The translations under genes were made by a program, and so were the position numbers. Below, piece by piece: positions 17,980-26,943 of a DNA stretch of 64,000 nucleotides (positions are counted from its first letter, which is position 1; each line of letters starts with the position of its first letter). The notes under the pieces were generated by a model. The model searched no databases and was not told where the DNA came from. It worked only from the letters and a program-made list of their open reading frames with translations. Source of the stretch: Klebsiella pneumoniae (GTDB lineage Bacteria > Pseudomonadota > Gammaproteobacteria > Pseudomonadales > Pseudohongiellaceae); assembly GCA_945902215.1 (NCBI GenBank), contig CAMDML010000002.1:1-64000 (forward strand). Direction: 5' to 3'.

Positions 17980-19062
17980 CTATTTGTCGCCGTAAGGTTC
18001 GCGGAACACGCCGGGTACCGGGCGCAATTCAAAGGCCGCAAGTTCACGCTTCACTGCAACGAGCCGTGCAGTCAGCGTTTCATAGAAATCCTGAGGCAGT
18101 TCCGCCTGCACCTTGAGGCACCAGTGCCGGCTGGTAATCAGCGGCAGGCATTTAACTGCATCTTTTTCTGTCATTAGCACCGGCAGGTCGTCCGGGAAAT
18201 TGATCTCGTCGCTTCGGAAATGGTGATGATCCGGAAACGGATGGGTAATGATAGCAAAGCCCTCCTGGCAGAGGGTGGTAAAAAAGCGTTCGGGGTTGCC
18301 GATACCGGCGATGGCATGGACGCGATCCTGCAGATGCCCGTAGCGTTCCAACCAATCGCGACAGGTCAGTGTCTCGCCGCTCTGGATGTTCACCAGCAAG
18401 TCGGGCACCAGATGCATGCTGGCGCGTGCCTTGATGCCATCGGGTAGTTCCAGGCCTTCGTCGGCATTCACCACAACATAATCCACTTCCAGCAAACGCT
18501 CCGGGCCTTCGCGCAAAGGACCTGCCGGCAGAAAGCGGCCATTACCAAAGCCGCGGGTGCCGTCGATGACTGCAATCTCAATATCGCGCGCCAGTGCATA
18601 GTGCTGCAAGCCGTCGTCGCACAGAATCACGCCTGGGCGGTACTGTTCTTCCAACAAACGCACACCACGGCCGCGATCAGGGTCGACCACCACTGGGGCA
18701 TCCGTGTTGAGTGCGAGCAGCAGGGCTTCATCGCCACAGATATCGGGCGGGGTATCTACAGTAACCTGCAAGGGATAAGTGGGGCTCTTGCCGGAGTAAC
18801 CGCGACTAACCACGGCCGGCTTCCAACCCTGCTCTTGCAAGTATTGGCAGAGTGCAAGGGTCAACGGTGTCTTGCCAGTGCCGCCGGCGGTCAAGTTGCC
18901 GATGACAATAACGGGTACGGTAGCGCGCGTCACCGGTTTGCGCCCGCTTTGATAAGCACGACGGCGGTATTGCGCGATGGCGCGATACAACAGGCTCAAG
19001 GGCAGCAGCCAGCGCAACCATCGCGCATCGCGATACCAGGCGCGTGGCAGCAACTGCTTCAT
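17980..19062 (-). CDS. lpxK: Tetraacyldisaccharide 4'-kinase LpxK
   Basis: A 360-residue membrane-associated kinase phosphorylating the 4' position of the lipid A precursor to give lipid IVA. A single N-terminal hydrophobic helix (about 15-30) is followed by the P-loop GNLTAGGTGKT (55-65). Other landmarks are DDGLQHY and the late LMTEKDAVK. It is somewhat longer than E. coli LpxK (328). The ATG at 19062 overlaps the msbA stop as ATGA, coupling kinase and flippase synthesis. Confidence 0.96.
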   Translation of the reverse strand: MKQLLPRAWYRDARWLRWLLPLSLLYRAIAQYRRRAYQSGRKPVTRATVPVIVIGNLTAGGTGKTPLTLALCQYLQEQGWKPAVVSRGYSGKSPTYPLQVTVDTPPDICGDEALLLALNTDAPVVVDPDRGRGVRLLEEQYRPGVILCDDGLQHYALARDIEIAVIDGTRGFGNGRFLPAGPLREGPERLLEVDYVVVNADEGLELPDGIKARASMHLVPDLLVNIQSGETLTCRDWLERYGHLQDRVHAIAGIGNPERFFTTLCQEGFAIITHPFPDHHHFRSDEINFPDDLPVLMTEKDAVKCLPLITSRHWCLKVQAELPQDFYETLTARLVAVKRELAAFELRPVPGVFREPYGDK

Positions 19063-20837
19063 GAGGTACCCCCCTCTTCCACCACTTCCGCGAACTGCAT
19101 CCTGTGCAGCGCCGCATAAATACCCTCTTTGGCCAGCAGTGTCTGATGGGTACCGGATTCGACGATACGGCCCTTGTCCATGACAACGATCAGGTCGGCT
19201 TTCTCAATGGTGGACAGCCGGTGCGCGATAACAAAAGTTGTGCGGCCGCGCATCAATGTGTCGAGAGCATCCTGGATGTGGCGTTCGGACGCGGTATCAA
19301 GTGCGGAAGTGGCTTCATCGAGAATCAGGATGGGTGCGTCCTTCAATAGTGCACGGGCGATGGCCAGACGTTGGCGCTGGCCGCCGGACAACAAAAGGCC
19401 GTCATCGCCGACCATCGTTTTGAGACCATCGGGAAGTTCCCGAATGAACTCCAGTGCATGCGCGCGTTGCAGAGCCTGCTCCACCGCCTCATCAGACGCA
19501 CCAGCAAGCTCACCGTATGCGATGTTTTCGTGAATGCTCCCGTTGAATAGCACGATTTGCTGGCTGACGAGCGCAATCTGGTGGCGCAGGTTGTCGAGGG
19601 TGTAATCCGTATGCGGTACGCCGTCGAGCAGAATCTGCCCGTCGCGCAGCGCATAAAAGCGCGGGATCAGATTGACCAGGGTGGTCTTGCCGCTGCCGGA
19701 CTTGCCAACGATGGCCACGGTTTTGCCCGGTTCGCACACGAGGTCGAGTTGATCGATCACCGGTTCCGCACTGGAGTCGTAGGCAAAGCTGACATGGCGA
19801 AATTCGACCTTACCGCTGACCCGTTCGGACACATGCGTACCGGCATCGGTTTCACCTGGCATATCCAGTATTTCGAAAATGCTCGCGGCCGCGGCCAGGC
19901 CCTTCTGGATGTCGGCGTTGACTTTGGAAGTCTGGCGTACCGGTTTCATCAGCATGCCCGCAAGGGTAATGAAGTTGACGAACTCGCCGGGCGTGAAGCT
20001 GGCCAGCGCAGCGGGATCCATCGCCAGCCACACCAGAAAGGCAATTGCAGCTGAGACCAGGATGTGCACGATCGGTGCGCTGATCGCGGCCGTCAGCGCC
20101 AGCTTCAGGTTCTGGTTAGTGTTGCGCAGACTCGCAGCGGTGAACTTGGCGGTGATCTGGCGCCGTGCGCCAAATGAGCGGATAACCTTCAGGCCTTTCA
20201 GGGCTTCCGACAGAATCTGGGTCACGTCGCCCATGGAAGTCTGGATGCGCTGGCTGTAGCGGCGAAAATAGCGTGTAGCCAATACCACAACGCCGCTGAT
20301 CAGCGGCGTAATCGAAATGAAGATCAGGGTCAGTTTCCAGTTCATGATCAGTAGGGCAATCACGATGGCAATCACGGTCAAGCCTTCGCGCAGCATTACC
20401 GTTAACGCATCACTCACTGCCGCGGTGATCTGGGCAACGTTGAAAGTAACCGTCGACAGCAGATGACCGGAGGCCTGGCGGTCGTGATAGCCGAGCGGCA
20501 GGCGCAGGAAAGAGGTGATGATTTCGCAGCGCATGCGGTGCACGATGCGCCAAGCCACAGTGCCCATGAAATAGGCGCCAAGAAAACCACCAACAGCGCG
20601 CATCAGTACCAGCAACATCAGGAACAGCGGAATCATCACGCGGGCATCGCCGGCAGCAGTCCCTGCGCCGATACTGTCGACCACTTGTTCAATCAGCTTG
20701 CCGAACAGGGATGTCGCAGCTGCATAAAGCCCATAGCCTAAGATGCTGAGCAGAAAGGCGCCCCACAAGGGTTTGATATAAGCGAGCAGCCTGCGATACA
20801 GCGCCATCCCGGACAATGTGATAGGCGTGACGGCCAT
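19059..20837 (-). CDS. msbA: Lipid A export ABC transporter MsbA
   Basis: A 592-residue half-size ABC exporter that flips lipid A-core across the inner membrane. Six membrane helices occupy about residues 15-310. The nucleotide-binding domain has Walker A GKSGSGKTT (near 378), the signature LSGGQRQRLAIARALL (near 482), Walker B ILILDEATSALD and the H-loop IAHRLST. Length matches E. coli MsbA (582). ATG at 20837 lies 3 bases from the exbD stop; a second ATG at 20807 is possible. Confidence 0.96.
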   Translation of the reverse strand: MAVTPITLSGMALYRRLLAYIKPLWGAFLLSILGYGLYAAATSLFGKLIEQVVDSIGAGTAAGDARVMIPLFLMLLVLMRAVGGFLGAYFMGTVAWRIVHRMRCEIITSFLRLPLGYHDRQASGHLLSTVTFNVAQITAAVSDALTVMLREGLTVIAIVIALLIMNWKLTLIFISITPLISGVVVLATRYFRRYSQRIQTSMGDVTQILSEALKGLKVIRSFGARRQITAKFTAASLRNTNQNLKLALTAAISAPIVHILVSAAIAFLVWLAMDPAALASFTPGEFVNFITLAGMLMKPVRQTSKVNADIQKGLAAAASIFEILDMPGETDAGTHVSERVSGKVEFRHVSFAYDSSAEPVIDQLDLVCEPGKTVAIVGKSGSGKTTLVNLIPRFYALRDGQILLDGVPHTDYTLDNLRHQIALVSQQIVLFNGSIHENIAYGELAGASDEAVEQALQRAHALEFIRELPDGLKTMVGDDGLLLSGGQRQRLAIARALLKDAPILILDEATSALDTASERHIQDALDTLMRGRTTFVIAHRLSTIEKADLIVVMDKGRIVESGTHQTLLAKEGIYAALHRMQFAEVVEEGGTS

Positions 20838-20840
20838 AGC

Positions 20841-21260
20841 CTATTCGCTCCCGGGCGTGCGGGTGGCGATACTCAGCTTGGTAAAGCCAAGTTGGGCTAC
20901 CGCATCCATGGCCGTGACCACCGCTTGATGAGTAGTACCGGCATCAGCAGTGATTGTGATCGGCAGCGTGTTGTCACCTTCGGCAAGATCCGTGATGGCT
21001 TGCATCAAAGTAGCTACCTGGTTATTCACCAGTCTTTGGCCGTTCACGGCGAAAGCACCCTCCTGGTCGACCACGACATCGATGCGCAGCGGCCCCTCCG
21101 TTACCGTTTCGCCACTGGCTTCCGGCAGGTTGATGATCAGACTGCTGCTGCGGCTAAACGAAGTGGTGAGCATGAAAAACAGCAACAGGATAAATACGAC
21201 ATCGATCATGGAAGTGAGATCGATGGCGACATCCGCTTTGAGGTGGCGCTTGAATTTCAT
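20841..21260 (-). CDS. exbD: Biopolymer transport protein ExbD/TolR family
   Basis: A 139-residue stator protein of a proton-driven ExbBD-type motor. One N-terminal membrane helix (about 12-32) carries the essential aspartate in the motif IDLTSMIDVVFILLLFF. The rest is a periplasmic domain. The ATG at 21260 is chosen because the upstream in-frame part overlaps exbB and lacks homology. It is paired with exbB (19-base gap) and sits directly before msbA, as in Pseudomonas PA2982-2983. No tonB is nearby, so the partner is unclear. Confidence 0.93.
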   Translation of the reverse strand: MKFKRHLKADVAIDLTSMIDVVFILLLFFMLTTSFSRSSSLIINLPEASGETVTEGPLRIDVVVDQEGAFAVNGQRLVNNQVATLMQAITDLAEGDNTLPITITADAGTTHQAVVTAMDAVAQLGFTKLSIATRTPGSE

Positions 21261-21279
21261 AAGTGGGTAACCCGGGCAC

Positions 21280-21906
21280 TCACAAGTTGCGGACTTCCAC
21301 TGTGCGGGTGGTGTGCAAGGCATCCACCAGCTTGATGGATTCGCGTTCCAGCTCGACGACCAGTGTCTCCACGCGGCGAATAAACATCCGATGGAAAAAC
21401 ATTGACGGTATCGCAACGATCAGTCCTGCTGCTGTCGTGATCAGGGCTACGGCGATACCGCCGGCCAGCACACTGATGTCGCCATTGCCGATATTCACGG
21501 TTTCACTGAACACCTGGATCATGCCGAACACGGTCCCCAGCAGGCCCAGCAGCGGCGATACGGATACGATGGTTCCCAGCGTGCTGAGATAGCGCTCCAT
21601 GTCGTGCACCACATGCGAGGCTGCCAGTTCGATGCTTTCGATCATCACCGTGCGTCCTGCCCTGGCGTTAACGAGACCGGCCGCGAGAATCTGGCCCAGC
21701 GGCGAGGACATGCGCAATTCTCGCAATTGGGCGGCATCGAGCTGGTTGTGTTTGATCTTGGCCCAAACATCGGCAAGGGCATTGCGGGGGGCGATGCGGG
21801 CCGGACTCAGAGTCCAGAATCGTTCGATGATGATGGCGATGGCGATGATGGAACACAAGATGATAGGCAGCATCATGACGCCGCCCGAACGGACTATTTC
21901 AAACAC
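21280..21906 (-). CDS. exbB: Biopolymer transport protein ExbB/TolQ family
   Basis: A 208-residue MotA/TolQ/ExbB proton-channel protein with three membrane segments (about 8-30, 108-135 and 152-175). The conserved SPLLGLLGTVFGMI and the GGIAVALITTAAGL helix are present. The start is GTG at 21906: a clear GGAGAG lies 6 bases upstream, and the protein then begins VFEIVRSGG as in the family. The 107-base gap to comEC may hold a promoter. Confidence 0.93.
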   Translation of the reverse strand: MFEIVRSGGVMMLPIILCSIIAIAIIIERFWTLSPARIAPRNALADVWAKIKHNQLDAAQLRELRMSSPLGQILAAGLVNARAGRTVMIESIELAASHVVHDMERYLSTLGTIVSVSPLLGLLGTVFGMIQVFSETVNIGNGDISVLAGGIAVALITTAAGLIVAIPSMFFHRMFIRRVETLVVELERESIKLVDALHTTRTVEVRNL

Positions 21907-22013
21907 GTAAACTCTCCGTTGCAGGATGGGGCACTTTACCACATTACCCCGGCCGTCACGACGAAAGCAGCCCTGCCCAGCACAGGCGGACCCCATTGAA
22001 ATTATTGAGGAAA

Positions 22014-24371
22014 TCAGAGCGGATAGCCCCAGAATCTGCGCTGCTCCCGGCGCTGCTCGCGAACGGCCATGATCCCCTCTGCAGAAATGTCGAATTCCAC
22101 CGCGCCGCTCATGGCTGTCAGGTATTCCAGGCTGCCTGTAGCCTGATAACGGGCTCTGACATCCGGCAGCGGATGATGGAAGCGGTTCCCGTAGCCGCTG
22201 GCATACACGACTGCTTCTGGTTTGACTGCTGCTACAAAGCCCCGCGAGGAGGATGAACGGCTACCGTGATGCGGTGCTACCAGCAGCGTGGTACGGCGCA
22301 ACTGGCCATCCCTCAGCAGTTTCATTTCTGCAGTGCGTTCAATATCACCCGGCAGCAGGATTGAGTAAGCACCGATGCTAACCTGCAGCACACACGAGGA
22401 ATCATTATCGGTATAAGTATCCGAGTCGGGATGCAGCACCTCGAAATCAATACCGTCCCAATGCCACTGCTTGCCTGTACGGCAAGTGGCACCACTAATG
22501 GAAGCGGGAAATCGGTCAGGAGCTGAGCCCAAAAACTGCGCATCGGGAAAGACTACCGCAATGCCGGCCAGCCCACCGGCGTGGTCGTTGTCGGCGTGAC
22601 TCACGAGCACACTGTCCAGATTGCGGATATTGCGGTGGCGCAGGTAAGGCACCACGACGTCACTGCCCGCATCGAAGCGCGTACTGAAATACGGACCCGT
22701 GTCGTATAGCAGATGGTGGTGGCGTGTGCTGACCACAACCGCGAGCCCCTGCCCTACGTCCAGCACAGCTACCCTGATTGTGCCTTCCGGCAGCAAGGCT
22801 TGTGGCCACAGGAACGGTAAGGGCAACAGCAGCAAAGCAACCATGCGCAGTTTGAATACAGGGGTGAACAGCACGAGCAGCACCAGCAGGCACAAGACAC
22901 ACATTGCAGCGAGGGACAACGCGGGCAATGTCACGAGATCGAAAGGTGTCAATGCTACATACCCTTGCAACGTCTGCATGTACCAACCCAGCAGCAGGTC
23001 AGTCAATTGCAGCAGTATGTGTGCGGCGAAGGGCCAGATCCACATCAGCAGTACTGCCACCAGTGCAAGCGGGACCACCAACAAGCCGATGAAAGGAATC
23101 GCGGGCATGTTGATCATCGGGGCCAGCGGACTCATTTGCTGGAAGAACAGTAGCATCAGGGGAACAAGGCCGAGAAATACCAGCCACTGGATGCGCCATT
23201 CGAGGCGGAGTTTGTTGAGAGTGCCAGACCACCACCCGACTTCGCCAACTGGTGCCGGCTTCGTCCCGAGCCCTTCCGGTTTTGCTGTGGTCAACAGCAC
23301 GGCAACAGCGCAGAACGATAACCAGAATCCTGGGTTTTGCGGTGCCAGTGGATCAAGTGCGAGGATCAGGGCCAGTGCGAGACACAGCGCATCAACACCC
23401 GAGGTCTGTCGCCGCAACAGACGGCCGGCGAACAACACAGCGGCCATGACAAACGCGCGTTGCACCGGCAGTGAAAAGCCCGCCAGTCCGGAATAACACC
23501 AGGCTCCCAGCAAGGCGAACCCTGCGGCAATCTGCGGAGCCGGCCAACGCAGTAACAAAGACGGCCAGCATGTCGCCAGCCCCCAACCCAGCCGGTACAG
23601 CATGAGCGCGATCAGTGCGACATGCGCACCAGAGATCACGATCAGGTGATTAGTGCCAGTCTTGCTGAACAGCTTCCATTCGTTCTCGGATATGCCGTAG
23701 TGGTCGCCGATGGTCAGTGCGCGGATCAAATGGGGATAGTGTAGGCCCTCAACAGCGGCAAGTTTCCGGACCAAGGCAAAACGCAGGCGAGTGAACCAAC
23801 GCTGGCCGGACCCGTCTGCAAGTAAAACGTTGTCTGCGCTCTCCCTTACATACCCGGTGGCGCGAATCTGGTTCTGCATCAGCCAGGCTTCGTAATCGAA
23901 GCCACCCGGATTGGCAAAACCATGCGGAAGTCGCAAACGCAACTGCAACTGCCAACGCTCGCCCGGTGCGATCGGCAGTGGCTGGTACAGATTGATCAGA
24001 ACCTTCGAGGCGCTTTCTGTTGCTGTGGTAAATTTACAGTCGGCCAGCACAGCTTCCGTACAGAGCGCTTCGATATTGAATTCAAAGCGCAAAGAACGCT
24101 CGGTCTGCTGCGGCAGGCTCCACGCAGTGCCTTGCGTCCATACATCAACACCATCGAGCTCTGCCGGCCAGCGGGCGCCAATGCTACCGTGCGCATAGAT
24201 GAGTAACCAGCCGCAACCGAGCACAAAAGCACCCGGCACACGCAAAACCTTGTGGCAGTGCAGCAGCACGCCAAGTACAAGCAGGCAAAGAATCAAGACC
24301 AGCGAGGGAACCTGCGGCACAAAGCCACAGACGATCAAACCCGATGAAAACGCGAGCGTCCATATGCGCAT
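22014..24371 (-). CDS. comEC: ComEC/Rec2 family DNA-uptake channel protein
   Basis: A 785-residue inner-membrane protein that in competent bacteria carries single-stranded DNA into the cytoplasm. Order: N-terminal membrane helices plus a DUF4131-type OB region (about 1-180), the Competence domain with many helices (about 205-500) including TGTNHLIVISGAHVALI, and a C-terminal metallo-beta-lactamase domain (VLDVGQGLAVVV near 545, SHADNDHAGGL near 590, APHHGS near 700). The metal ligands look intact, so the nuclease-like domain may be active. Length matches Pseudomonas ComEC. The gene lies between the hypothetical membrane gene and exbB. Confidence 0.94.
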   Translation of the reverse strand: MRIWTLAFSSGLIVCGFVPQVPSLVLILCLLVLGVLLHCHKVLRVPGAFVLGCGWLLIYAHGSIGARWPAELDGVDVWTQGTAWSLPQQTERSLRFEFNIEALCTEAVLADCKFTTATESASKVLINLYQPLPIAPGERWQLQLRLRLPHGFANPGGFDYEAWLMQNQIRATGYVRESADNVLLADGSGQRWFTRLRFALVRKLAAVEGLHYPHLIRALTIGDHYGISENEWKLFSKTGTNHLIVISGAHVALIALMLYRLGWGLATCWPSLLLRWPAPQIAAGFALLGAWCYSGLAGFSLPVQRAFVMAAVLFAGRLLRRQTSGVDALCLALALILALDPLAPQNPGFWLSFCAVAVLLTTAKPEGLGTKPAPVGEVGWWSGTLNKLRLEWRIQWLVFLGLVPLMLLFFQQMSPLAPMINMPAIPFIGLLVVPLALVAVLLMWIWPFAAHILLQLTDLLLGWYMQTLQGYVALTPFDLVTLPALSLAAMCVLCLLVLLVLFTPVFKLRMVALLLLPLPFLWPQALLPEGTIRVAVLDVGQGLAVVVSTRHHHLLYDTGPYFSTRFDAGSDVVVPYLRHRNIRNLDSVLVSHADNDHAGGLAGIAVVFPDAQFLGSAPDRFPASISGATCRTGKQWHWDGIDFEVLHPDSDTYTDNDSSCVLQVSIGAYSILLPGDIERTAEMKLLRDGQLRRTTLLVAPHHGSRSSSSRGFVAAVKPEAVVYASGYGNRFHHPLPDVRARYQATGSLEYLTAMSGAVEFDISAEGIMAVREQRREQRRFWGYPL

Positions 24372-24442
24372 GACAGCATCCTTGCCAAAGAGAGTTGCAG
24401 TTTAGTACAGATTGGTACGGGCGCCAGAAAGAATCCTGGACC

Positions 24443-25003
24443 TTAGCGAAACAGCAATGGCGCCTGTGCGAGAGTCAGGTAGATACGCATCTGCTTGCGG
24501 CGCGGATACCAGTCCACCAGGAACACGGCCAAAGCCTCCCACAGCGCAACCCACGCAGCGATATTGACACCCTCAGCGAACACGTTGGCAATCACGCCGC
24601 GCTCGAGCCCGATCCAGCGGCTCAGCAATACTGAACACACGAGTATCGCGGTGCCAATCAGCACAAACATGGTGGAACGCGTGAACATCTTGTGCATTTG
24701 CATACGCTCCTTCCCTGCCAGGTACTGGAAATAGGTGGCGACGCTGCGCCGGATGCGCTCGAATGTATCCTCATCGTGGTGCTGGTTAAAGGTGAAGCGG
24801 ATGGCGAAAATCTGTGGCAGCAGTTCTTCGGCACAGTCAGTCAGGTAGTCGACAAGATCCTGGTTCAGGTCGCGGCGGATATACGGCGCGTTGCGGTCAA
24901 AGTTGTTGTAGAGGTCTTCGGCCTTGTCGGTGGCCACGTCGAGGCACAGCATGCCGTGCATGTCGCGTTCGTAGCGGCTCTGGACTGAGTGTTTGCTACT
25001 CAT
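24443..25003 (-). CDS. Uncharacterised membrane protein between lolE and comEC
   Basis: A 186-residue protein that I do not recognise. A hydrophilic N-terminal region (1-105), rich in acidic and aromatic residues, includes FDRNAPYIRRDLNQDLVDYL. Two membrane helices follow (about 112-130 and 143-164), then a basic tail (WYPRRKQMR). The two helices are joined by a short loop, so both ends face the same side, probably the cytoplasm. The start codon overlaps the lolE stop by 8 bases, giving translational coupling to the Lol transporter. In Pseudomonas this slot holds a DUF2062 gene, which this protein does not resemble. Confidence 0.8.
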   Translation of the reverse strand: MSSKHSVQSRYERDMHGMLCLDVATDKAEDLYNNFDRNAPYIRRDLNQDLVDYLTDCAEELLPQIFAIRFTFNQHHDEDTFERIRRSVATYFQYLAGKERMQMHKMFTRSTMFVLIGTAILVCSVLLSRWIGLERGVIANVFAEGVNIAAWVALWEALAVFLVDWYPRRKQMRIYLTLAQAPLLFR

Positions 25004-26252
25004 AACGCAGTATTTCCGCCGGCCTGACCCCGGCTGCGCGTGCTGCGGGGTACAGCGTGGCGAGCAAACTCAGCAGCAGTGCCAGCGCACTGACCAGCAC
25101 CACATCGATGGCCCGAATCTCGGTCGGCAGATAATTGACGGGATAAATATCGGAGCTGAGGAACTGAATGCCGAATAGTGTTTCCAACCCGGCGACCAAG
25201 TCGCCGGCAACCAGGGCAAAGCCGATGCCCAGTACAACGCCAAGCACTGTACCGATTAGACCAATGATGAAGCCCTGCACAAGAAAGATGCGACGGATCG
25301 TGCCGAGCGGTGTGCCCATGGTGCGCAGGATTGCAATGTCGCCCTGTTTGTCGCGCACTACCATGATCAGGCTGACGATGACGTTGAAGGCGGCAACGCC
25401 CACCAGCAAGGTCAGCAAGAGGCCAACCAGGGTCTTTGAGACGCGTATGTTTTCGTAGATGTTGCCGTAGTTGTAAGTCCAGTCGGCGAAACTTAAACCT
25501 TCCGGCAGACTCAGGCGCAGGGCTTCGGTGATGGCGTAAGCCTCAAACAAATCGGTTGTCTGGATCCGGTAGCCCTGGATGCGGTTGTCGAGCCGGTACA
25601 GGCGCTGCGCGTCGGCCAGATGCACCAGAGCAAGGTTACTGTCGAGTTGCGAGCCAACGTCGAAGATGCCCTGCACTATAAAGGCACGCTTGCGGTGGAA
25701 CTCACCCATCGGGGTGATCGGCACCACGGTGGAGACCAGCATCACCCGATCCCCGAGCTTTACTCTGAGCAATTCGGCGAGTCCGGTGCCGATCACAATG
25801 CCATATTCGCCAGGCTCGAGCGCGTCCAGACGGCCACTCGTCATGAAGCGGCTGATAATGGACACCTGTTCTTCCTGGGCGGGATCAACGCCGTTCAACA
25901 GAATGCCTTTGGTAGTGCCATTGGCGAGGAGCATGCCCTGCAGCTGCATCCAGGGGGCGAGAGCACGGACGCCTTCGGTGCCACGGATCGTTGCTACCAT
26001 TGGCTGCCACTCACTCTCGCTGAGCAGAAACTCGTTGCGCGCGCTGGTCACGGTGATGTGTGGCACCAATGCGAGAATGCGTTGCTGCAGCTCACGATCG
26101 AAGCCGTTCATGACGGACAACACAGTGATTAACACCGAGACGCCAAGTGCAAGGCCGAGTACCGACAACAAGGAAATAAAGCCCACCAGCAAGTTGCGTG
26201 AACGCAAGGAAGCATAACGGCTGCCGATATAGAGCGCGGTGCTCTTAGGCAT
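24996..26252 (-). CDS. lolE: Lipoprotein-releasing ABC permease LolE/LolC family (second copy)
   Basis: A 418-residue permease of the LolCDE complex, which extracts outer-membrane lipoproteins from the inner membrane and passes them to LolA. One N-terminal membrane helix (about 25-48), a large periplasmic domain and three C-terminal helices are visible. The FtsX-like part contains VRDKQGDIAILRTMG. The ATG at 26252 ([10 protein letters not shown]) overlaps the lolD stop by 8 bases; the longer frame adds 15 unrelated residues. Being last in the C-D-E order, it is named lolE by position. Confidence 0.93.
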   Translation of the reverse strand: MPKSTALYIGSRYASLRSRNLLVGFISLLSVLGLALGVSVLITVLSVMNGFDRELQQRILALVPHITVTSARNEFLLSESEWQPMVATIRGTEGVRALAPWMQLQGMLLANGTTKGILLNGVDPAQEEQVSIISRFMTSGRLDALEPGEYGIVIGTGLAELLRVKLGDRVMLVSTVVPITPMGEFHRKRAFIVQGIFDVGSQLDSNLALVHLADAQRLYRLDNRIQGYRIQTTDLFEAYAITEALRLSLPEGLSFADWTYNYGNIYENIRVSKTLVGLLLTLLVGVAAFNVIVSLIMVVRDKQGDIAILRTMGTPLGTIRRIFLVQGFIIGLIGTVLGVVLGIGFALVAGDLVAGLETLFGIQFLSSDIYPVNYLPTEIRAIDVVLVSALALLLSLLATLYPAARAAGVRPAEILRYE

Positions 26253-26943
26253 CGGTGTGCCCCTGATACAGAACCAGCTTGCCGTCCTGCAGCACAAGCG
26301 TGCGGTTCATCTGCGCAGCGAGGTTCGTGTCATGCGTTACCAGCACGAAGCTGATGTGCAGTTGCGCGTTGAGCTCCCGGATCAGCTCATGAATGGTATG
26401 CGCGGTGGCGCGGTCGAGGTTGCCGGTGGGCTCGTCCATCAACACGCAAGCTGGATTGTTGACCAGCGCACGTGCAATCGCAACACGCTGCCGTTCACCG
26501 CCAGACAGTTGCGCCGGGCGATGTGTCAGGCGTTCTGCCAGACCTACGCGCCCGAGCAGTGCAGCCGCACGCTGCAGGCAATCGGCATAGGGCAGACCGG
26601 CAATGATCAGCGGCATTGCCACATTCTCCTGCGCTGTGAACTCACCGAGCAGATGGTGGAACTGGTAGACGAAGCCAAGGCTCTGATTACGGATGCGATC
26701 TTGCTCGCGTCCCGACAGCGTGGATATGTCCTGACCCTTGATGAACACCTTGCCGCTGGTCGGCGTGTCAATGCTACCGAGCAGGTTCAGAAGAGTGGTT
26801 TTGCCTGAACCGGATACACCGATAATCGCCAGCTTCTCGCCAGCGCGCACTTCCAGGTCGACGTTGTTGAGCACAGTCAGTACATGGTCGCCCTGGGTGA
26901 ATGACTTGCTGAGTTGCCGGCAGGCCAGAACAACGTCATTCAT
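26245..26943 (-). CDS. lolD: Lipoprotein-releasing ABC ATPase LolD
   Basis: A 232-residue cytoplasmic ATPase powering the LolCDE complex. Walker A is [11 protein letters not shown] (about 42-52), the signature is [15 protein letters not shown], Walker B is [12 protein letters not shown], and the LolD-type [19 protein letters not shown]-loop region is present. The ATG at 26943 overlaps the lolC stop by 8 bases. The upstream extension (34 residues) lies within lolC and is not family-like. Length matches E. coli LolD (233). Confidence 0.96.
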   Translation of the reverse strand: MNDVVLACRQLSKSFTQGDHVLTVLNNVDLEVRAGEKLAIIGVSGSGKTTLLNLLGSIDTPTSGKVFIKGQDISTLSGREQDRIRNQSLGFVYQFHHLLGEFTAQENVAMPLIIAGLPYADCLQRAAALLGRVGLAERLTHRPAQLSGGERQRVAIARALVNNPACVLMDEPTGNLDRATAHTIHELIRELNAQLHISFVLVTHDTNLAAQMNRTLVLQDGKLVLYQGHTDA

